From the NCBI GenBank assembly GCA_002104945.1, contig MCFH01000040.1:22501-86500 (forward strand): DNA of 64,000 nt, given 5' to 3'. Both the position numbers and the translations under genes were made by a program. Positions within the stretch are counted from its first letter, which is position 1. Each line of letters starts with the position of its first letter. Positions 13,500 to 26,219 of the stretch are shown in pieces. Source of the DNA: Piromyces finnis (taxonomy: Eukaryota; Neocallimastigomycota; Neocallimastigomycetes; Neocallimastigales; Neocallimastigaceae). Under the pieces are notes generated by a model that was given only the letters and a program-made list of their open reading frames with translations, was not told the DNA's origin and searched no databases.

Positions 13500-13538
<39 letters not shown>

Positions 13539-13796
13539 AGCTCTCTATGAAATTATAGTCAATTTAAATAAAACACTAGTTTATATTATATTAATTACAT
13601 TTAAAAGAATAAATAATATATAAAAAGTGTTTTAGTAACAATAATAAAATATTAAAAATATTATAATTATAAAATATTAAAAATAAAATAAATAAAAGAA
13701 AAAGAAAAAATAAATTTTTATTCAAAATATATATATTTTAATTTATTAATATTCATGTTTTTATTTCATAAAAAATTATATTATGATAATGATAAT
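13191..13796. other. Convergent intergenic region with hairpin and long poly-A
   Basis: Tail-to-tail spacer. It has an (AAAT)n run followed by an (ATTT)n run at 13321-13364 that could pair as a hairpin, and a homopolymeric A tract of about 35 bases at 13501-13535. No gene is seen. Confidence 0.6.
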
Positions 13797-15418
13797 TTAA
13801 AAAGTTGCTAATCCGGCGGCCCTTATTATATAACAAATAAAATTAAAAAACATTATTAATTTATTATTATAATATGGGAGTATAATATATAATATTTTTT
13901 TTAATTTATATTTATGTTATTTTTTAATTGTTCATACCTCGATCTACTATATATATTTCCAAGTTTTCTCTCTTCACTTGGACTTCCAATACTTGAACTA
14001 CTGCTATTTAATTTTAATTTTTCATTTGCCTCTCGCTCGTTCTTCTGACAATATTTTATATATTCTTCACTAAATAGTTATAATAACAGTGATAATACAT
14101 TAATATTAAAAAAATAAAATTCTTTGAAATATTCTTTTCTACATTTTATGTATATTAATTATTTAATATATTTTTACTCTTTTTCAATTTTAAGATTATC
14201 AATTATTGTTTCAGGGAATTTCGATAGATCTACTTTAAAGTTATGTTTCTTTGTTTCTTTAATGATTAAAATAAAAAATATTCTTTAAGTATAATTAATC
14301 AAAACAGATGAAAAACATATACATATATATTATATTTACCATCCTTCTTAAAGAATGATTCATAAACTGAAGTCCAATCACTTAAAGATAATCTTTGAGG
14401 ATTAGTTGCATTACAAGATGGTGGAAGCCCTATCTCATTAAGTGAGTCTGTTCCTGCCATTACTAATATTGGCTTATTATGATCTATCATGTTATTTGGT
14501 GCTGCACTACGATAAATATAGTGGAAAAGAATTTGCTTACACTATATATTTATTTCATATATGTTATGTATTAATTTCAATTTTAATGATTTTTCCATAA
14601 TATACATAACATTTATTATATACCTTTTGTGACATTGATTCGTCATTCGGGTTATAGAATATTAAAGATGAGCCATTTATATGTGCCAAATATCTTAAAA
14701 TTCTACATACAAATTTTTTACTTTCTCTATATTTATCAAATAAAATTTCTATTTAATTAGTAAATCAAAATAATTAAATTCATATATATGTATATGTATA
14801 TACATACGATTCCATATTCTTAAATTTATCATATTTAGATCCTACAATAATGGATGGTATAATTGTTGGATGAATAAATTCTCTTTAAAAATAAAAAAAT
14901 ATATATCTATAGTTAATTATTGAATATTCATTAAATAATTTATGTATTCAATATTTTTTTAATATATTATTTACTTGTCAGGATGATTATTTCCATATTT
15001 TTTCCATGAATAAACTGTTAATGCTTTTGGTCTTCTTGATCCACGTTTTTCTAAATTTTTTAGTAAATAACTAATTCTTGAATTTATTACTTCCATTATT
15101 TCATTATATTCATCAATAATATTCTCTGGCTAGAATATTATTAAAACATTTAATAGTTTTCATTTATAAATGTCATGTGTTAGCAATGTATCTTAATATT
15201 TCTAACTTATTAATCATGATAATCAAATTAACATATTTACTTTCGATAAATCTAAAACAATTACAGCCACTGCATTATTTATGTTATGTTCATTTATTGG
15301 TATTTTGAGAAACTCTTTAAACATTGTTCCATTAGCTAAATTCAATAGTAATTAACATATACATATATATATCAAAAATTTAAAATAGTTATTTTTAATA
15401 TATTATTATTATTATTAC

Positions 15419-15500
<82 letters not shown>

Positions 15501-16287
15501 TTACCTAATTCCCATATATGAAGTGTATCTTTTAACGAGTTTAAACCCTTTGTTCTATTGTTATGTCTATATCTATATAAAGATAAATACGTGATATTAT
15601 TTCATTACATTAGTTTTGAAATATTATTTTATAATTCTTTATATTACAATACTATATTTACGTATATTCTAAAAGAAGGGTACTCGATGAAACATTTGAT
15701 GAATCTTTGAAAAAAAAAAAAATATTCAAAAAAATTATATATATATATATATTATATTTAATTATTTATATTCTTGTTTCTCTTTAAAAACAAATTTATC
15801 ATACTATTGATACTTACTTTTATCAAAAATACTTGATATAAAGGTACTTTTACCACCTTCTGGACTTCCTGATATAAATATTGAACTTTCAATTCCTATA
15901 TCGTTTACTAAACAATATAAATGAAAATTTTAATACAATTTTATTTTAAAATTGTTTAACTATTAATATAATTTTATAACTTTGAATATCAAATAATATT
16001 CAATAGCCATATCTTCTTTTTAACATCTTACATTCTACTTTATTAGCATCCTTCTTTTCTTTTTCTTTTTCTATTTTACATAGTTGCCATAGATTTTTTG
16101 TTGTAATACTTGATTGTGAACTATTAGACTTTTTTTTCTGAAGATGTTTTTTTACTTTTTCATTATCTAAACTTTCCTCACTATTTGATTTACTATTTAA
16201 AGATGGTTCATTTAAAAGTTCATTAACAGATGAATTAGAGTTGCTTGCAGAATTAATACTATTATTACTATGATGATGACTTATCAT
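13797..16287 (-). CDS. DYNC2LI1: Cytoplasmic dynein-2 light intermediate chain (intraflagellar transport)
   Basis: A multi-exon minus-strand gene. After a Ser/Asn-rich N-terminus, KNLWQLCKIEKEKEKK matches the LWEIAK.E start of DYNC2LI1. A P-loop-like GSPEGGKST follows, then HIWELGNGTMFKEFLKIPI, VLDLSKP, the nucleotide-domain strand IIVGSKYDKF, ILRYLAHINGSSL, and DHNKPILVMAGTDSLNEIG before a variable tail ending RAAGLATF. All align in order with DYNC2LI1. This subunit stabilises the dynein-2 motor that carries intraflagellar transport trains from tip to base, so the gene fits a fungus with flagellated zoospores. The start at 16287 opens the only long frame before the conserved region. One intron contains about 100 bases of ATT repeat (around 15401-15500). 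The last exon is short (from about 13823 to 13797). Splice sites were set by eye. Confidence 0.9.
15401..15500. repeat. (ATT)n microsatellite in a DYNC2LI1 intron
   Basis: About 100 bases of nearly pure ATT repeat, with one interruption near the left end, within an intron of the dynein light intermediate chain gene. It reads AAT on the sense strand. Confidence 0.9.
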
Positions 16288-17654
16288 TTTTTATACAAAA
16301 TTTTATTTCTTAATATTTAATAAAAGAGTGAAAATTGTGAAAATTGAAACAATAAAAAAGTTGTAATACTAAATAATTAATAGAATATAAAAAGTATATA
16401 TGCTGACATAAAATTTCATATATATTTAACTTTTAACTGCTTTTCACTAGTAAATTCTATTATATTTTAATAGAGAATATTTATGAAAAGTAGTATTATT
16501 AAAAAAAATTAAAAAACTAGAAGAATGATAAAGTTAATTAAACTTTAATTTAATTAATAACCAAAAATAAAAAAAAAAAAATTTAAAATTTTTCCTAATA
16601 ACAATATAACAATTAAAAAAAATAATCCTTTTTTTAATTAGATTTTTATTATAAAAAGTATTATTATTTTAAAATAGCTTAATAATACTATAAATAATGT
16701 TTTTTTATTATGAGAATTATTCCATTATTCAATAATACATATATGATTATATGCATTCCTTCACACTGGAAAAGACAATAAAAAATATAATATGATTTTA
16801 TTTTATCACTAATTCATCTAATTTATATGTATGCCATCTATTTACTTGCTTCTAATATAATTATATAATTAAAGTTACTTAAAATTTAAAAATGGATTTT
16901 TTAAAATTCTTTCCAATACTTTTACTATTATTATTTTTTTTTAATATATATATTTTAACTGAACTGTTTTAATTTTTTAGTTTATGCCAAATTAAACAAA
17001 CTTATATTAAAATATTAAATGTATTTATTTTCATAAAATTTATTATAATAAATAAAATTTTATAGATAATATACAAAATCAACTAGTAAAAAAAAAAAAA
17101 AAAAAAATTAAAAATATATTATTTTATATATAATAAAACTTAGGCATGATTATTTAATAGTTATTTAAATAATTTATATATATATAATAATATTTCAATA
17201 ATATATAACTATCATATTTTATTAAGTAAAATACTTATTAGATTAGAAAATAATTAGTTTAAACTAAAAAGTTTAAATAATAAGAAAGTTAAAGTTTTAT
17301 TCCTATTTATTTTATTATTTGTTAATATTATAAAAAAATTGTTTTCCACTTTTTTTATATACCTATATAACAATTTATTGTTTTAATTTTTAGTGTTTCT
17401 TTTATCATAAAATATTATTATTATTAATTATTTTCAATACTATATTATATTATTAAATCTACTTTAAAGTATATGTCTGTTTTTAATTATATTAGTTGAA
17501 AAATAATACTTTCAAAAAAATATTATAAAATATATTTATTAATGCTTCAAAAGATATATACAGATAATACATACATACATAGTTAGCTATTAGTATTTTA
17601 ATTGAATTTTTCAAATTTTTTAAAAAAAGAAAAAAAATTTTATATTATTAAAAA
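16288..17654. other. Divergent intergenic region
   Basis: Head-to-head spacer between DYNC2LI1 and the armadillo-repeat gene. Only AT-rich sequence with homopolymer runs (for example poly-A at about 17089-17107) is seen, with no motif I can support. Confidence 0.5.
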
Positions 17655-20600
17655 ATGGAAAATATTAAGAATGCCAATTTAAAAAGTGATGATTTATTGT
17701 TACACTTAGAAAAGTATCTTATATATTTATTACCATTGAATTATTTAAATCATCCTTTTTTATGCACAAATACAGATGGTTCTATAACAAAATTTGATTG
17801 TGAAAATAATAAATTTTTGGAAATTGAAGATAAAATTTATTCAGAAAGTGAAAATCAAAAAGAAAATGAAATGGTTAAATCAAATTGTTTTCTTACCATT
17901 TATACTACTTTAAGTGATATTAAGATGAATGACGATAATTCTGATGAAGGAAAACTTTTAAAAGATAATGGAAATAAATTAAATAGAGAAATTGAAAAAA
18001 CTAAATCAATATCTCTTTTTGAAAATAGTTTTATGAAAGACTTTTTAAAAGATCCAAAAGAAATGATAAAAGAAGCAAAAGATTGGGTTAATCAATTTAT
18101 CAATTTCTATATATATGTTTTAAATTGGGTAAAATATGAAAATCTTTTTAAGAAACATCCTGATATAAACGATAGAATTTTAGCAAGAATAATGGCTTTT
18201 GCATATTCAATTTTAGATAACATTGCAAATCCAGATTTAAATCCAGCATTTCAAAATTTTTATTTAAAAGAAAATCATCAAACAAAGGATGAAAGTGATG
18301 AATCTAAAAATAAATCTTTTCCATTCATGAATGAAGATATACCCTCTTCTTCTTCATTACAATCAAATATGATGGAAATATCATCATTAAATTCAGATAA
18401 TGAAGTAAATAACAGAAATCATCATTCAAATAACTATGCTAATAATATCCCAGTATTACCATCAAATAAAACATCAATCATTAATTTTTATTCTCCTAAA
18501 TTAAAGAATAAAATTTTATTAATTACAAAATTAATAAGAATTTTATCTCGTTATGGTATTTAATTTTATAATTATTGTTCATAAAATATTAACTTTTTTT
18601 TTTCTTTTCTTTTTATAAAACAACTGAATCTGAGTATTATATTTATTAATAATAAACTATAATTTTTATGTAATTTATATTAGAAACAAGTTCACAAATA
18701 ATTGGTAAAAATAGAGGTATTACAATTTTACTTCAAATAATGAAGTTATTTAGTGATTGTATTGAAATTCAAATTGAATGTTCAGCATCTATGGCAAATT
18801 TAGCATCAATAAGTATATATTATAAAATTTATTTAAATTATTATTTAAAGTATATTGAATAAAATGTCATTTATATTAATTTTATAAAATAAAAAAAAAA
18901 CAATTATTTTTTTTTTTAAAATATTTTTATAATAAAAAAAAAAAGCGTCAAATAGAGTAAAAATGTTAGAGGAAGGATGTATTAGTTTAATTTTAGAAAA
19001 TATGAATAAATTTATCGCATCGTCAGATGTTCAAGCAGAAATATGTGCCACTTTAGCTAATCTGGCTTGTCATGGTAATTATGATAATCATACCTTAATA
19101 ATTAGAAATTTAATAATAATATGCATTATTTTTTTCTTTATAAATATGGTAATAAAGATGCAAATGCAAAGTATATTGTTGAAAATGGTGGTTGTGATTA
19201 TATTTTAAGAGCAATGATTACTCATATGGATAAAACAGATTTACAAATTCAAGCATTCCATTCTCTCTCAAGTCTATGTAAATATGGAAAGGAAGAAATG
19301 GAAAAAGATCGTTTTATGCAAGTCATTAAAACATCTATTATAAAACATCAAAATTCTGTTGATTTAATGGTTTCAGCATGTAATGCTTTAGGATTAATGG
19401 CTCTCTCAGGTAACTTAGTCATTTATATATTCATTTTGAAAAGTTATAAAAAAATATTAATACCTTTTTTTTCATTTCTCTTATTTTTAATTATATTAAA
19501 TTTAAATGTAGGAATGAAAATGACTTCATGTAAAGGAACGATTTTAGTAATAATTCTAAAATCATTAAAAAGATATGAAAATCATCAAATTTTCCAAATA
19601 ACAGCATTCTTTTCTTTATCTCATTTATTATGTATACATGGTAAAAAAAATAAAAAAAAAATTATAAACTTCTTTAATAATATAATACCGAATTCAATAT
19701 ATTGAAGAATAACATTTTAAATAATATTTATTTTAAAAATTGTATAAAATTTATAGATAGCAATAAAGATTCAGTAAATTCAGAAATCATAACAAAATAT
19801 AAAGGTGTAGAGTTAATATTAAATGCTATGAAACGTTTCCCATATCATATATCATTACAAACAACTGGTAATTCATATAAATAATTAAATTTTTTTGAAA
19901 AAAAGGGAAGAATTATACTAACCTATATATTAATTTAATTTATAAGCTTGTTTTGCCTTGGAATCAATAATAATAAATCATGGTAAGTTTAAATAAATTA
20001 AGTTAAGAAATTTTATTAAAATAATACGTTATTATTAATGATAAATATTTATTGGTAATTATAGATAATCACAGAAAAGAATTTTTAGAACTTAATGGAA
20101 TTGATATTATTCTAAATGTTATGAGATTTGATTTTTCATTACTCAAAAAAAGAAGTAATTATTTCATTAATCCTTTTTTTTTCATTTTAGAATAGTATAT
20201 TTTTTAAATGATATTATAATATTTCAAAAATTTTATTAACATTTATAATAAATTATATTACTATGTTAAAAAAGGATCCTATTTTGAGGATAATAAAAAT
20301 GAAATTGTTGATACCATAGATGAGAATGAAAATATTGATGTTAGTATAACTCTGGACCTTGAATCTTCTTCAGAATCATTATTCTATTCAAAATATAAAG
20401 ATAACTCTTTCCATTCATTTTCTAAAGAACTTTTATTACAACTCTTTGGATCTGTTGCATTATTAAATGCATCTGATAATAGTAAGCAGTAGATTTATTT
20501 ATATTAGTTTTTATTAATATTTAAAATTTTAAAAAAAAAAAACTAAAATTTATTTATTTCTAAATTTCTTAAATTTAGAGCAATGTAAAGAAATGATAAT

Positions 20601-21956
20601 TAAAAAAGGATGTCTTCATTATATATATTTAGCATCTAAAAAAGTTGCTAATTGTAATGATTTATGGCTTGTTCTTTATTATGTTTTCACAAGATTTTCA
20701 AATAACAATGAAAGTATGTAAATAATAATATTAATTATATAAATGATTAAAAATTAATTACTAATTTTATTAAATATTATTAAAAATTTATATTATTAAA
20801 ACTTGACATTATTATTATCTTAAAAAATTAATTAGATTCTGACATAAAATCAATTTATATGAAACCATATGGAGTGCCATCATTGCAGGAGTTATGTTCA
20901 AGAAAGATTATCAATAATTATACCCAAAGTACCTTTAAACAAAATAGTTTAAAGAATTATGATTCCCAAAAAACATTAATTGATAAAAATTCAAATATGA
21001 ATCTTTCTGGTGTAAGTTCATCTTCTTCACTCAATATTGATATTGATGAATTAAACATTAATCATAATAATAGTAATGAAAATGTTAATTTAGTGCTGGT
21101 AGATGAAGTTAATCATAATGTAACAATTATACCATCAGAAAACAATCAAATTAATAATGATTCTTCATTGTCTATATCATCATCATCATCAACAATATCA
21201 TATATATCTTCAAATAACGAGGATAATTCAAATAGTAATATTGAAGATGGTATTAATGAATTAGAAATTGTAGGGGATGATATAAATGAAGTAAATAATG
21301 AAGAAAGAGAGGTAGAAGAAGCAACATGGTTTAACAATCCATTATATGATAATAACAATAATAACAATAATAATAATAGTGATAATAACCAAAATATGAA
21401 TGTTGAACAAGAAAACCATATAATTCAGGATGAAAATGATAATATGATTGATAGTGATGATGAAAGTGAAAACATGAATGATAGTGACAATGATAATTTT
21501 ATGGATGAATTAAATAGCGATGTAGAAATGAATGATGTTAATAATGAAGATGAAAATGAAAATAGAAATGATGAATTTTTAAAAAAAATGGTACATAACT
21601 CTCCATTAATAGATGAAATTAAAACTGAAAAATGGAAACAAAATGAAGAAAAATATATTAATTCATTACCACTTTCAAGTAATGTTCAGGATTATCTTTT
21701 ATCTCATGAATATTGTTGTATTTGTGGAAATGCATGTTTTGAAAACAGCATAAGACTTTACACTATAAATCGTAAAAAGAATTGTAATTTAATATATATT
21801 TGTAGTAAAGAATGTGCTAAAAAAGATTTACTTTTCGACAAGAGAGTCTTTTATTATGTATACCCTGAAACAGCAGAAAAATGGTGGTATGAAAAGCAAA
21901 TTGAAATTTTAAAGAACAAAAAATTGGAAAAATCAGAGACTAAAGCAGTGAGTTAA
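17655..21956 (+). CDS. Armadillo-repeat protein with C-terminal Cys4 zinc-binding-like motif
   Basis: Eleven exons joining in frame (starts at 17655, about 18685, 18945, 19160, 19512, 19757, 19949, 20065, 20275, 20580 and 20836) give roughly 1,080 residues. Exon 1 is a 300-residue N-terminal region with no known domain. Exons 2-10 encode repeated helical units typical of armadillo/HEAT folds, for example IQIECSASMANLAS, VQAEICATLANLACH, LQIQAFHSLSSLCKYG and LMVSACNALGLMALS, each beginning with a line such as GITILLQIMK or GCDYILRAM. Exon 11 opens with YGVPSLQELCSRKII, then a long Asn/Asp/Ser/Glu-rich disordered stretch, then CICGNACF (C-x2-C) and YICSKEC (C-x3-C), which look like a four-cysteine metal site. 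Such proteins usually act as scaffolds; the specific role is unknown. Several acceptors follow pure A runs (AAAAAG). Confidence 0.82.
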
Positions 21957-23049
21957 AATATGAAAAATTAAAATTTCGATTATTTCCATTAAAAATTGAA
22001 TTGTTGTTGTAATAAAAAGTAAAAAAAAGAAAAAAAAAAAAGAAAAAATATATATATATATATAATTACATAAGAATGATATAATAGAAAAATATGATTA
22101 TAAGTATAATAATAAATTAGTATTAATAGTAAAATATGAAAGATTCATAAATTATAATAAATATAATGATATTGATATTATTATATTATAATTAAAATCT
22201 AGTTAATAGCATTAATATATTTTTTAATTTCATTTTCTTCGAGCATTTGTAAATTTAATGTAATTAATTATCTTTAATATATATCAATAAAGAAAAGTTG
22301 TTTTTTTTTTTATAATAAATTTTTTCCTATTCATAAATGTTACATTTCTTAAAATAATATATAATAAAATAATATATAATAAAGTTAATTATAAAATTTA
22401 AAATTATTTACAATAATAAAAATAGAAGAGATTAATTTATTAAATATATATTAATTCAAATATATATATTTTCTATCATCTTTTTTTCTTAAAAATAAAA
22501 CTTATTAAAGGGTAGTACATCTACATTAAACATAACCATTATATAAGTTATCTTGAGAAGAAGTATTGATTAAAAAGTACCTATTTTTATTTTGATAATT
22601 GATAATAGTAATAATAATAATAAAAAAAAAGCGACAATTATTATTTTTATTTATTTAAATAGAGAAATACTTTTATCTACAAAATATAAATTATTTTTAA
22701 ACAAATTTCAAATTAATTTCATTTGAGAAGGCAAAAATAAAAAAACATGGATTTATAATAATATGAAAACAAAGTTATTTCATGATTACATTAATAAATG
22801 AATATATATATTCTTTCATTATAATATAAAATATTTATTATTAATTATCAATTTCCTATATTACATAATTGCTCATTAGTAATTTATAATATTTCAGTAA
22901 TAATATCAGAAGATTACTTTTAAAATTAAAACTTCAAATTTCAATAAAATAACAATAAATAAATTAATATATAATGATTATATTAACAGAATTAACCTTT
23001 TATTATTTTTTAACTCTTTTTCTTTTTTATTATTATTAAATTTAAAGAA
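21957..23049. other. Intergenic region before IWS1
   Basis: Spacer between two plus-strand genes, with the 3' end of the armadillo gene and the IWS1 promoter. It contains A/T runs only. The last bases before the IWS1 ATG are T-rich then AAAGAA. Confidence 0.5.
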
Positions 23050-23977
23050 ATGTCTGATAACGAAGAAGATATTCAAAATACCAATAAGGTATCTTTTTAA
23101 AAAAAAGAAAATAAGAAGAAAAATTAAAATTTCAATTTTAAAATAACAAAATAATATTAGAAAACAGTATGAAAAGTATGATAATTCTAATTCTAATTTA
23201 TATTTTTATTAAATTTATTAAAAGGATTATGATGAAGATGATCTTTTCGGAGGAAATGTAGAAGATGATTATAAACTTGATTTATCTGATGGTAATAATA
23301 AAAAAATATATTTAAGAAATTTATAAATTAATAAATAAAATCATAGTACAAAAATGTATAATTAAATTTTTATAATATTGATGTATGTTGTGCCATATTT
23401 AACAAATTTTAAAATCTCGTTTCATATAATATAAAATAATAGATGAAGATGAAAAAACTCAATCGAGAGTAAGAAGAAGAGACGATTATGATGAGTTAGT
23501 ATAATAATAAAGAAAAAAATAATAATAATAATTGAAATTGAAGTTAAAATTTAAAAAGAATAAATTATTAAAAATTCACTATATTTAAATTATTTCCGAA
23601 TAATAATAAAATATTAAGCGATAAGCCAAGTAAAAGAAAAAGAGAAGATGATAGTGATGATGAAAGACCATTAAATCCTGATTCCAAAGAAGGTATACTT
23701 TATTATTTTTAAAAAGATTTTGATAAAGATTAAGTCATTAACATTTTATTATTTAAATTTTATAGCTCGTATAGAAGAAGCAAGAAAAGATTTCGAAGCA
23801 GCTTTAAGTGCTTTAAAACCACATAGAACAAAAAAATATGATGGAATGGATGCTGTATATATTAATAAATATTATTTTTACAACTTTATCAATAAATAAA
23901 GTATTTAAATTATTTTTATATTATAATTTTATTATAAATAACAGGAAGTAGATGAAATGATTTCCAGAGTATGTATA

Positions 23978-24031
<54 letters not shown>

Positions 24032-25736
24032 TTGATGTACTTATTAATAAACATCTATTATATCAATTATTATTTTTATATTAATTTGGTATTTTTTTTT
24101 CTATACAAATAATTAAAAAAGATAAGAGAAAAAATGGAAGATGCTGCTATTCAAGATATTCAATTCAATAGTAATAAACAACCAGCCATTGCTAAATTAA
24201 GATTACTTCCATCAGTTATATCTCAATTAGAAAAGTAAATGATAATATTTAATAATATTTTCTTTTTGAATAACAAGATCTAACATAAATATTATAATAT
24301 AAAAATTGAATCATTATTATTTTTTCATTTTTGTAAAGATCTCATTTACACGAACAATTCTTACAGAATGATATTTTAAAGGGAATGAAGGCTTGGCTTG
24401 AACCTTTACCAGATGGTTCTTTACCATCTCTTGATATTCAAAAAGCTATGTTTAATATGTTAGATAAAGTAAATTTTTAATTTTAAATAGTTTTTAAATA
24501 TTAAAAATATATATATTCATCTTAATTTTTTTTTTTTTTTATTTATTTTGTTAACAATTTAATTTATATAATTCTATTAAACAATATATATATAAATACA
24601 TATATAGATGCCAGTATCAACTCAAGAGTAAATTTACTGATATTATTACTAAATAATTAAATTGTTGATTAATGATAAAATATAATATTAAAAATTATTT
24701 AAATTCTTTTTTTTTTTTTTTTCATCAGTTTAACTGTTAGTGGTATTGGAAGAGTATTACCATTCTATTCTAAGTGTTCAAGAGTTATACCAGAAATTAA
24801 AAGAGCTGCTGATAATTTAATAAGTAAATATCTACTTTTTTTTTTTTTTTTGTTTAAAAAAATATACATATAAACATTACAGTTGTTTATATCATAGTAG
24901 TTGTTGTTATTGGAAATATTATCATTTTAATATTAATTAGAATTAGTAATTAATAATTTTTAAATAAAAATATTTTATAATTCAATAGCAAAATGGTCTA
25001 GACCAATTCTTAATAGAAGTGATAACTACAGAACAAAACAATTTAATACAGTTGATTATATTCCAAATGAAAAGTATGTTAGATATAAAAAAGATAATCT
25101 AAATATAATATTAATAGTAATAAGATATGCGAACAATTCATTTATTCATAAATTTTATTAAATAGCAAAAGCACTCAAAAACAACATGTATCACTCACTT
25201 CTGTAAATTCACTTGATGTCTTAAAGCAAAAGTAAATAATAATATTTTTTTTAAAAAAAAAAGTTATATAGTGCAAGAATAATAAATTATCGAACCCTTT
25301 TATAAATTTAAATTATTTATAGACCTGAATCAGATGATAATCGTTACAGAGCTAGAATTCCACAAGCTGTCGCATCAAATTACCAAGTAGCCCCAAGAGC
25401 TACAATCTTAAATGTTGAAAAAAGAAAGGTAAATTTATTAGATATGCAGATATTTTAAATATATAGAACATATATATTTAAATATAATATTTTAATATAT
25501 ATTTAGCCATCTGAAAGAATGAAGAGACTTAAGGGTAGGTTCCAAAAGAAAAGTGGATCAAGGCCAGGATCAAAGGTAAAATAAATAAAAAATATATTTT
25601 TATTTATTTATTTATTTATTATTTTCTATTGTTTAAGAGATAAATATCTATTTCTTTATATTTACTATCTTTTTTTTTTTAAAAAAAAAAATTAAATATT
25701 TATTAGGTTTCAATTGATGGAAAACGTACAATTTAA
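23050..25736 (+). CDS. IWS1: Transcription elongation factor IWS1/SPN1
   Basis: Fifteen exons join in frame into about 352 residues. The N-terminus is acidic ([30 protein letters not shown]), as in IWS1, whose disordered arm binds histones and SPT6. The conserved core is a TFIIS N-terminal (LW/TND) domain: [20 protein letters not shown], then [50 protein letters not shown] and KWSRPI, matching the IWS1 order closely. The C-terminus is basic ([14 protein letters not shown]) and ends VSIDGKRTI, as in many IWS1 proteins. IWS1/Spn1 travels with RNA polymerase II and SPT6 during elongation and mRNA export. Two exons are tiny: EVDEMISR (24 bases, 23945-23968) and MPVSTQE (20 bases, about 24609-24628). 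An AAT microsatellite (about 23981-24030) lies in an intron. Shorter than animal IWS1, similar to yeast Spn1. Confidence 0.94.
23981..24030 (+). repeat. (AAT)n microsatellite in an IWS1 intron
   Basis: About 16 AAT units in the intron following the 24-base exon EVDEMISR of IWS1. Confidence 0.85.
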
Positions 25737-26219
25737 TTTAAAGCTATACCATTCCCATATAATTCATATTTTTTTTAATATTTGTTTTAATAATATATTT
25801 TATAAATAAAAATTCTTATATAACTTTAAAAAAAAAAATAAGAAAATAAAAATAAGAAAAATTTTCACATTAAATATTATATAATTAATGTTTTTTAAAT
25901 ATTCTATTTTTTATTATAGTTTAGATTTTTAGAAAGGGTTTTTTATTTATATTTGTATATATATTTTGTTATTTAATCATAATTTATTTATTTATTTTTT
26001 AATTTTATTTTCATTATTGTGTTATTATTAGCTATTAATAATATTATTATTATTATCAAATGTTATATATAGTTGTTTATATATATTAAATGATGTTAAA
26101 AGAATTACAAAAATTATAATTTCTATATATATATTCCATATTTATTGGAAGGTAATAATTATTTGCTTTATTGTAATTGAATTAATTTATGATTAATTGT
26201 CTCTTTTTTTAATATTTAC
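25737..26219. other. Convergent intergenic region
   Basis: Tail-to-tail spacer between IWS1 and CHS5, only AT-rich runs. AATAAA-like signals occur just after the IWS1 stop (about 25804-25809). Nothing else is seen. Confidence 0.5.
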
